In this document: in pieces, positions 11,073 through 19,086 of the stretch
Position numbering within the stretch: position 1 is the stretch's first letter
How the letters are laid out: the number at the start of each line of letters is the position of its first letter
From: Smittium mucronatum
Lineage: Eukaryota; Kickxellomycota; Harpellomycetes; Harpellales; Legeriomycetaceae
Assembly: GCA_001953115.1 (NCBI GenBank)
Contig: LSSL01002232.1
Span: 1-20,808 of the forward strand
Direction of reading: 5' to 3'
Length of the DNA: 20,808 nucleotides
Notes under the pieces: model-generated
What the model saw: the letters and a program-made list of their open reading frames with translations, nothing else
Told to the model about the DNA's origin: nothing
Database searches by the model: none
Program-made: the position numbers and the translations under genes

Positions 11073-11160
11073 TTTCTTCAATAGTCAAAAAAATCTACTA
11101 ATTGTGTTTATTTTGTTGATAAACACTACTTTTTAAGAAATTTTTGACTTATTAAGAAGA
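11073..11160. repeat. Long imperfect palindrome (fold-back of about 90 bp)
   Basis: The inner stem GTGTTTAT (11104-11111) pairs perfectly with ATAAACAC (11119-11126) across a 7-base loop. An outer stem AGTCAAAAA (11083-11091) pairs with TTTTTGACT (11041-11049 of the same hundred, that is 11141-11149). Beyond it TTTCTTCAAT pairs imperfectly with the complement of ATTAAGAAGA at 11151-11160. Together the arms cover about 40 bases each with two internal gaps. This could be a small fold-back transposon remnant or a structured RNA; there is no Pol III box that I can see. Confidence 0.55.
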
Positions 11161-13086
11161 AGGCGGATAATAAAAAATATAAAAAAATACAAAATTATCC
11201 CTTTTTTCTGAATTTTCTACATTTTTTTGGGTGTCCAACATACTTTATTACATATTTAGACCAAAAAAATCGAAAGGTACCACAATTTTTCTAAAAAATT
11301 TCACTTATATTTTAGATATAAATCAATTGAAAGTTTTATAAATTAATCGAGCTAATAAAAACATATAATAATAGGAAATTTATTGATTTATGTAGCTTTA
11401 AAATACTATTTTAATTTAGAAATAGAAAAAATATACTTGAAATTTTCAAATTGCAAAATTTGGTTTAATAATCAGTTGATAGATGTATATTAACTCATTT
11501 TCAGGACTTCGTTATTTAAAAATTAAACTCATTTTTTTGAAATAGTATCTTTTAAGAAATAGTAGGTCTTACTTTATAAGTATAAATATATGCTTAATTA
11601 CAAATAGATTTAAAGAGAAACCATACTTTACATATTTTATTGGATACTGATTTTGCTTCTAGTGGATTTTGGTATAAATTTTAATAATTAAATACACTTT
11701 CTCACTATCGGATTGGGAAAATGTATGACCAAATTCGTAAATTTTAATTGAAAACAGTCTATTTAAGCTCAAAAAAATTGAAAATCAATCCGGAAAAGGT
11801 TAGCTAATAAATAAAAGCCATCTTTCTAATTTATAAGCTTGATTAATTATTTAAAAGCTTCTTTAATTATCCCCAAGACGGTTATTTTCAAAATCTCGTA
11901 AATTACAAGCCTTTTTTTAGCCAAAAATAAGAAGTTTTCCCATGCAATTATTTCAAAATATTCTATTGGTGTGTTTCTGAAATTTTAATTATTTTAACCC
12001 AGATAGCATTTATATTAAAAAATATTAAATTAATAATAAACCAGCTTAGCCAATTATTTTAATTATATTATATCATATTAATTATTGATTCTAAATTTGA
12101 TTTTCATTACTAATTTTACCAGATCGACCTTATTTTAATCAGCAATAAACATTGTGATGGAAAGTGATTCTGAAAAAATTTCAATTGTGGCTTTCAATTT
12201 TTGAGAACTTGGAAATGTATTTTAAAAAATTTCGTTACTTTTTCTTAAGATTATAAATCCGAGGATATGGAGTACTTTACTTATTTGAAAAAAACTACTT
12301 CCACTTTAATCTCTTTTAATATTATCCAATCTGTATTCTTATTTATATTAATTTAAATTTAAATCCTATACCCATTAGTTCCACTATTTTTTTTCGATAA
12401 AACTTTCTGCAAAAGAGACTCGAAAATTTTTTTAAGCAAGCTAACTTCCAAAATTATATATATAAAACCCATTTATCATAACAAAATGTATTAACATTTA
12501 TTATCATATTCTCCATCACTCCTTACACATTTTTTGATTAAAAAACTCTATGCAAATGTAAATTATGAGGTAGTTTATGAAGACTCAGCAGTATTAATCC
12601 AGAAAAAAAACAAAAGTTAACAGAATAATCTATAAAATATTCAATATCCAAATCAAGTAAACATAATTGAAAAATCTAAACATAATATATATAACCAATA
12701 TTTTTTTTCATAGATACCGTAGCATATTATTTACAAGAATACAATGTATCAACGGTAAAAATTATGGAAAAACTTTTTAATTCAGAGCTTTACATAGATT
12801 CAGTGTATATCCAACATGTCGACTATATTCCCGCAACTCGCTTAATGTATTTTTTTTTGAATTTTTTTTTTAATCTAAATTTTTTTAAATCAATTAATAT
12901 GAGGAAAAAATAAGGGTGAGTTAATGTAATAGTATTTTTTTAAATTGGTTAAGCAGCGCTTTTGTATAATCATATTTGAAATATTAATAAAATTTTATAA
13001 AATAAATAAAAATCAATAAGTCTTTAGTGAGACTAATGTTTCGTGTTACGTTTTTCGGACTACCTTTCCTTTTTATATCTTTTATC

Positions 13087-13106
13087 AATGTGATATTTAT
13101 CACATT
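13087..13106. repeat. Perfect 9-bp inverted repeat
   Basis: AATGTGATA, a two-base TT centre, then TATCACATT. A second partly overlapping inverted repeat pairs CACATTATTTATC (13101-13113) with GATAAATGTG (13131-13140). It resembles an operator in form only; there is no gene next to it. Confidence 0.5.
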
Positions 13107-13343
13107 ATTTATCTTTTTTTATAATATAGAGATAAATGTGCTGGAATTTCTTTCTTTCAGATAATCTTAGCAGGGGAACTATCAGTAAAAATATTTATAT
13201 TTAAAAATATCTGTGTTTGAGAAAACAGAGGGGGATTATTTTAACAGTTTGATCATCGAATGGAAACTAGAAAATGAATCTTTAATAAACAATTCACCTA
13301 TTTAATTTAGATATATTTCAGTGATTAGAAATTCAGAAACTAA

Positions 13344-14640
13344 TTATAACAATTTTTTCGAATATTCTGTCAAATAAAAAAAATTGAAAAGCTCAGATTT
13401 TTTCTCAGATAACTCGTTGTAGTCCATTTTAACAAAATTCGGGACATATGAATTCTCGGACTCATCTATTATTCTTTTGGTAATATCTATGAATTCAATT
13501 AAGAAGCCCTATCTCGTTCCGTATATTTTTCTTTAATAGTACGATTAAATCTTTAAAATGTGCTTTTGGTTGGTAGAAATGATATTCCAAGTCTTTCGTT
13601 ATAGTTAGGATATTTTTCAAAGTAAATATAGCTAATTTTTTTGATTTGCGACTGGCTTCTTTCAATCTGAGACCGTTTTTTAAAAAAGAATTTTTGAAGT
13701 TTAGAATAAATTTATTGTTTGTTTAAGTTTTATTCTGTGAATTCCATTTTTTATATCATTTTTATATATTTTGCTTTCATTATCCATAATATCTATTATT
13801 TTTTAGAAACATAATATCAGCAATTCACTCTATCCATACAGTATTTGAAAATTTTATTTTCCTTGGAAATTTTCTCTGCTAATTCAGCAATAGAAATATT
13901 TGCATTCCAACTTAGAACTTTTTTTTGAGTTCTGCATTTATTGATTTAAAAAGAAGTAAATAAACTGTGAAACTATTAAACTTCTATATCCAATTGCTAC
14001 TGGTATAAAATTTTGATCAATATCGGTGAAAAAAGCTACAATAACAGAATATCTGCTTTGTAGAAATCTAAAACTAAAATCTACATGTATATTTTAAGAC
14101 TTATAAAGTTTATAATCAACCTTTTTAAGGTCATTATAAAATCCAAATATTCTAATTTTTGCCAATAGTTTTCTATATAGGCTCCATCAGAGCAAGAACT
14201 TTCTATTTATATTTTGCAACACATATCTAATTTATCAGTCGAAATTAAATTTTTTCACGATTTTTTTTTTGTAATTGCTGATTATTGCATATATCGAATT
14301 TATATCTATTTCAAATCTTTTAGAGGCAAAGGATCGCTTATTAGATTTGTTTACATCCTAATTAATTAAATATTAAGTATTTTTTCTTTATCAAATTTGC
14401 GCTTTTCAAGAGTACAGCTCCCCAATTAATCCACTGAAGTATATTTTTACAAATTATTTAAACTTCTTTTTACCAGTTTCAAGTCGCCTTTAAATCATAC
14501 GCTAACAATTCTTTTACATTTAAACACTGCATATTTAGCCCCACGTGTATTTTTTTTATATAAGACTCTTAGACTTTCAATATTCCGATATCAAACCAAA
14601 TGGAAAATTTTTCCCCTATCTTTCAGCATATCCTGTTAAT
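13344..14640 (-). pseudogene. Possible decayed MULE-type transposase
   Basis: Four minus-strand segments have protein-like composition and follow a plausible order. At about 14480-14585, LRVLYKKNTRG then KYAVFKCKR recalls a FLYWCH-type zinc finger. A 39-codon open frame at 14235-14354 has SFASKRFEI then NSIYAIISNYKKK, possibly helix-turn-helix. The 51-codon frame at 13938-14093 reads HVDFSFRFLQSRYSVIVAFF then TDIDQNFIPVAIGYRS. Here an Asp (14079-14081) before a Phe-x-Phe and an F-I-P-V strand resemble the first catalytic strand region of MULE transposases. At 13344-13508, 54 codons rich in Glu and Lys (DITKRIIDESENSYVPNFVK) end in TAA. The middle is broken by stops and shifts. I cannot find convincing second and third catalytic residues, so the family name is tentative; that a coding region has decayed here is more secure. 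Confidence 0.35.
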
Positions 14641-15232
14641 GAATTTAACGAATTAGTTTATTTTAATGCATTAAAATAAAGAAAATAACCTAAGTTAACA
14701 AGATCTATGTTACAGTTTTTATTGAGCTTTTGGTTATTAAAATTTATTTCTAATAATCTATATGAAATTCAGATATATTTGATTGGTGATTAGTGTTTAT
14801 TTTATGAGCATAAATAAATAAACAAAAAGTTTCTATTTTACGGATGTAAATTTAGAATATTGTGTAAATAGATATTATCTGGGTTAAAATAAATAAAAAA
14901 TCAGAATGTAAGATTAAAATGTTTTTAAATAATTAATGGGAAAGAAGGCTCGAAACTTACGCGTATTTGAAAATGGCTGGCTTGGGAATAATTAAAGCTG
15001 CTTTTAAAGGATTAATTGAACTTATCTATTGGTAAAATTGCTTGTATTTAATATTTATCTATTCGGAAAATGTGCTATCAATTACGAATTAGTAATTGGT
15101 ATTTGGAAAAAATAAGATATAATTCGGAAAATACAAATTTATTTTTAGAAAAAAGTATAAACTAATATAGAAAAAGTAAAAATTAATTGGTAATGTAAAA
15201 ATGAAATTTTTAAGACCCCACTAGTATGTCTC
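14641..15232. other. Spacer with a small GC-richer patch, no gene seen
   Basis: The interval 14936-15032 is less AT-rich than its surroundings and contains two overlapping mini-frames (MGKKARNLRVFENGWLGNN and MAGLGIIKAAFKGLIELIYW). They are too short to call. A direct repeat TTCGGAAAAT occurs at about 15062 and 15123, and a hairpin at 15079-15098. This stretch borders the 3' end of the mariner-like transposase and should hold one end of that element, but I could not match it to a partner on the far side. Confidence 0.4.
15079..15098. repeat. Perfect 7-bp stem hairpin
   Basis: CAATTAC, a 6-base loop, then GTAATTG. It lies about 135 bases beyond the stop of the mariner-like pseudogene. Confidence 0.45.
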
Positions 15233-16320
15233 TTAATTCAATCGCGTCAGAAAAAAGTGTATCATGTGCCTAATAAGCTTTCTGCATAGATCTGGTGTTA
15301 TTGCTGTTATATTTTTCAATATTTTTGATCCTATTAGCCTTTTAGCCCATTCAACTTGCGTAAATTATTAATTTGGGTCACCTTCGTGAAGTAAAATTAT
15401 TTTTTCAAACATTTTCCCCTTATTTCCAATTTAATAACTATCAAAGGGTTTTCTATTGGGTTTAACATTGGAAAATAAGGAACCAAATATAGAGATTCTA
15501 TTCCAAGATAAAAAACAGCAACTTCATTTATCCTCTTGTGAAATGGCACATTGTCTGATATTATAACAATACTTGAATGTGAAATTCCAACTATTAATGC
15601 ATCCTTAATTAGGTCATCCACACATTTATTGCAGTTGCTACTTTTATAGGCATTTATTTTTGTTTTTAAGTTCAAAATGACTGAGGATGGAAGGCATCCA
15701 ATTATGTATATATTCGGCCCCTTTAGTTTTTGAAGTTTAAAAATAGCTCTTTGGACATTTTTAGATCTGACCCTAGTTCTTCTAATAAAAATATTAAAAT
15801 TAATTTCATAAATGAAAATAAAGGACTTTTCTGCGATTGAAAATCCTAGAAATTTTACAGCGTAATTTTTGCGCTTTACTTTATTTTCTATTTTATTCAT
15901 CTTCATCGGTTCAACGTGGATTGATTTAGTAGTGAATATTTTAAAATTCAAACAAACCTTTTTATTTTTCTGGGAAACCCTTAAATCATATCACACATAT
16001 ATAAAATCAGAAAATTATTTTGAAGTATGTTTTGGATTACTTTCAAGCAATTCTATTATGCGATTGCCATATTATTCCTCTATCTTTTTGCATTCTAAAA
16101 TATTACCTCCTCTGTTTTTGTGATAATTTCTATATGAATATACCCAGCCGTATGCGGTTGATTGTGGGACCTGGATAAGTCTCGTTAGTTTATAGAGATC
16201 TTCACTATTTCCGGAATATTGGATAATGTCAGCTCTAACCGAGGGATGATTTCTTTTGTATTTCCCCCTTGTTAATTTCTTTTCAGTAGAATTTTGAATA
16301 AATTTATTAGCTTTGGTGAT
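15233..16320 (-). pseudogene. Mariner/IS630-type transposase, inactivated
   Basis: Encodes a cut-and-paste transposase of the IS630-Tc1-mariner superfamily, about 360 codons, near the family's usual length. The N-terminal part has two helix-turn-helix-like blocks: VRADIIQYSGNSEDLYKLTR then VPQSTAYGW (about 16150-16240), and IIELLESNPKHTSK (about 16018-16060). The catalytic core is in one open frame, 15397-15951. The first catalytic block, normally Ile-Asp-Glu-x-Asn, reads Ile-Tyr-Glu-Ile-Asn, with Tyr at 15808-15810 replacing Asp. The second is ISDNVPFH (Asp 15553-15555) and the third PYFPMLNPIEN (Glu 15451-15453), 33 residues later. The C-terminus, VEWAKRLIG...TPDLCRKLIRHMI, follows a frameshift near 15412-15419. 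Stops lie at 16072-16074, 16015-16017, 15991-15993, 15368-15370 and 15365-15367; the natural TAA is 15233-15235. The start is not preserved: an in-frame TGA lies at 16345-16347 and no ATG is visible. Confidence 0.88.
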
Positions 16321-16344
16321 TTTTTCTAAAGAGAACAGTGTTAC

Positions 16345-17036
16345 TCAAAATTTATTTTATGGATGTTATTAGAGGGCTAAAGAGCTTTTTCATAGAATAA
16401 ATATAATTTCACAACCACATAATATACCAATTTGAAACCCTGAATAATAATATAAAAAAATTGCTTTAAAGTAGCTTTAAATACTAGAAAAAATCCACAA
16501 TAAATTATTAAGTCCAAATCCAATCTATAAATTTTTATTTTAACAAATTTACTTATAATTTTTTTTTCGATTATTGGTAAAAAATTAGATCCAAACTCTA
16601 ATTTATAATAGACTGAACATTCTACAGGAGCTATTAACTTAGAAAAGTTTCCATTCGATTAAATTTGCTGTTTTTATATTTGGGAGAATCTTTTGAAGGC
16701 CAGAATTTTTTTTCCTATGTAAAACATTGGCTAAATCTAAATTACATAATCAAACCAAAATAAATTGAAAAAAAATGCTTAATCTTATAAATTTTTAATA
16801 TTTTGCCAATAGATGAAATCTTTTTTTAATCTTTTCTTTCATTTAGCCAATAATTTTACAGTTGTCTTAAATTAAAATTCTAAATTAGGAAAGTGGTATT
16901 AAATTAGTAGGAAAACGTCCGGTCTCATAGAGAATCTTCCGTATGGGAGATTTTTTTGCACACCAGACGCTTTTTTCTGTGTAATATTACAGGATAAATT
17001 GATATTCACATTTTACTGGTTTATTAAATTTACAAA
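16345..17036. other. AT-rich spacer, no gene seen
   Basis: Upstream flank of the mariner-like pseudogene. I looked for a terminal inverted repeat matching the sequence at 15040-15230 and found none by eye. An isolated less AT-rich patch at 16915-16970 has no open frame or motif. Confidence 0.5.
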
Positions 17037-17460
17037 TTAAGATATCTTTAATAATGTTTCCAAAACAGGAGATATATGTGTATTTTGATTCAACAAAAAA
17101 ACAATTGTTTTTAATAATATGAATTTTCCATGTCCAATAACACGAGTGTTTTCTTTGAGACAAAAAACTATAATAAACCAGCAGAAAAAGATATCCAAGT
17201 TATATGCATACATACATTGGTTTAATATTAAGCTAAGCAAAGTTAAAAATTCTTAAAAAAAGGGCTTCCCCTCTAAAAATAGAGCGCATTTTTGAAAAGA
17301 TTTTCCTTAGTATACTCGGGTAAGTCGCTATTAAGATTGTGAATAAAATGTGCCCAAATAATTTTAACCCTTGTATTTTTGAAAATTTAATCAGCAAGTC
17401 AATATTAGTTTCAAAATGATTCGAAACCTTTTGCGCAAATAAAATATTTGATAAAATCAT
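17037..17460 (-). other. Two overlapping hydrophobic open frames, probably chance
   Basis: Frames of 75 codons (17233-17460) and 67 codons (17037-17240) overlap by eight bases on the minus strand. The first contains FETNIDLLIKFSKIQGLKLF and a hydrophobic stretch; the second is rich in Phe, Leu and Ile, as expected for random AT-rich DNA. They could be two pieces of one frameshifted gene, but I recognise nothing in either. Confidence 0.2.
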
Positions 17461-17461
17461 G

Positions 17462-17485
17462 AAAATGATAAAATGATAAAATGAT
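17462..17485. repeat. 8-bp tandem repeat AAAATGAT, three copies
   Basis: Three perfect adjacent copies, followed by a partial one. The sequence just upstream (AAAATCATG) looks like a diverged further copy. Confidence 0.75.
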
Positions 17486-17885
17486 ATTATTAATGGCTGA
17501 AATTCGTTTTATATGAACTTACAATTGGTTAAATGATGGGTAATCAGCATTTTTTAAATAACCAGTAGAATTATAGTGTACTTTATGGTAAAAATCCGGT
17601 TAAAATTAGAAAAATTGTACAGGGAATAATCAGTAGATTCTTAAAGCGCAAATTTAAGTTAGTGACAATCTATACCTTAAACAATTCATAAAATAATAAG
17701 GGATCATTAAATTTTGAATAATTATTTTGATAATGAATGGCCTTACTGCTAACTTATTATCACAATATAATAGGTATAATTTAATGCGATTTGATATGAA
17801 TCAACAAAATAGAAGCCCTCACTCATAATTTATTAATTTATATTCATCAAACCTAGATTTCCCTTATTATCTATCCGGATTCACA
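17486..17885. other. AT-rich spacer, no gene seen
   Basis: No open segment with protein-like composition and no motif on either strand. Confidence 0.55.
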
Positions 17886-18004
17886 ATTCTCAATCCTCAA
17901 TCCGCTTGCTCAATCACCAATACGCTTTCAAAATCCTCAAAGTCCCCAATAATCAATCCGCTTTTGCAATCCTCAAAGTCCCCAATACTTAATCTACTTT
18001 CTTA
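17886..18004. repeat. 36-bp minisatellite, pyrimidine-rich on the plus strand
   Basis: Two adjacent copies of a 36-base unit start at 17933 and 17969. Both begin ATCCTCAAAGTCCCCAATA, and the first 19 bases are identical; the second half (for example AATCCGCTTT against AATCTACTTT) has diverged. A third, more degenerate copy with deletions precedes them (about 17889-17932), keeping CCTCAA, CCAATA and CGCTTT. The tract is markedly richer in C than anything nearby. The unit is twelve codons long, but the best frame is stopped by TAA in the last copy, so coding is not supported. It may be a remnant of a longer array. Confidence 0.75.
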
Positions 18005-19086
18005 ACCCTAAATTTTTTCCTTGTTTTTTATTTTTTTATCTTTTTATTCTTTTTAACTCTTTATTTAAATTTACTGTCCCTTAAATATAAAATTTTCATT
18101 AAGTCACTATTATAAGATCCGGTATTAAATATGTTAAAGAGGATATAAAAAAAAATTATTTACTCATAATTCAGTTTTTCTAGTTATATATTACTTTTGG
18201 TCATATAAGGCGTGTTTTTTTTTTAACCTCCATAAGAATTTTTTTTCAAGTTTCTAGTAAATAAGAATTTCTAACAAGTTTAATCATGGTATTTTGTAAA
18301 TTTTTATAAAATCTGTTCTACCTTCTAGTTAGGGTTAATTAACTTCTTGAAAATATTCTTTTCACTGTTACACATAATTATACGAGAAAAAATTAAGTAT
18401 TTTATAATCTAAAATATATAACTTTAAAAAATGAGAATTAAAGCTTGCGAAAAATGGTTAGTTGAGCTCAAAATATGCCATCAAAACCATTCTAAATGTT
18501 ACCGAAGATCAAACTAAATAATATAAAATACCGTTTAAAATACATTTTTCATTTTTTTTACCCAAAAAGCCCTTAGATTACATTTAAAATAAAAAAATCA
18601 CAGTTTTAAAATTCTTTTAATCAAAATTAAAAATATGGATAAAGATGTCTGAAATGTGTGGGAGAAGTAGTACTGCCCCAAAGCAATTATGTATCTACTC
18701 CTATATCTATATTTTTGCTAAAATTATACCCTAATTTTCTTTCGAAATAATTTTTTTTGAAATTTCTGGATTATTAAATAAATTATCTCTTCAAAATCTG
18801 GTAAATTGATGGAAATAAAAAAGTTGTGACTATTGTGATTATATTAAATGTCCGAAAATCCGACTTTTTAAGAGGTTGTGATACCAATATCAAGATTCTT
18901 CTATAATCCAAAGCACAATGATAAACCACACATTCTTAAAAATATTATGAAAACCAGATTGGCTAAAAATTTACAAAATAAAACATAAATTTCTTAATTT
19001 TGTCTTACCACATTTCTTTTTTTTTACTGGATTTTATTATCTCCTGCGCAAAAAGATAATCCATTTAAAAGCTGAATTCTTTTTCT
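18005..19086. other. AT-rich DNA, no supported gene
   Basis: Contains one 28-codon frame at 18431-18517 on the plus strand with a curious Cys/His spacing (CEKWLVELKICHQNHSKC), too short and isolated to call. The right end lies just beyond the stop of the 19-20.8 kb pseudogene and should include that element's 3' end, but no terminal repeat can be matched because the other end is outside the window. Confidence 0.45.

Larger units (their letters stand above)
10242..13343. other. AT-rich DNA with hairpins, no gene seen
   Basis: Three kilobases without a coding segment I can support on either strand. Stops are frequent and the only structures noticed are the fold-backs at 11073-11160 and 13087-13106. 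The motif AACCAATAAT recurs at about 10949 and 11009, and AAACCAATAATA at about 4451. It is short and may be chance. Confidence 0.55.

Noticed and set aside
13087..13140. Operator-like nested palindromes
   Set aside because: No gene starts beside them and short palindromes are expected in DNA this rich in A and T.
15869..16123. 84-codon open frame on the plus strand
   Set aside because: Overlaps the mariner-type transposase on the opposite strand, which has clear helix-turn-helix and catalytic motifs.
18005..18013. CCCTAAA, telomere-like
   Set aside because: A single occurrence with no tandem copies, so no evidence of a telomere.
18431..18517. 28-codon frame with Cys/His spacing resembling a zinc site
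   Set aside because: Too short, isolated, and without a recognisable family; kept only as a remark in the region entry.
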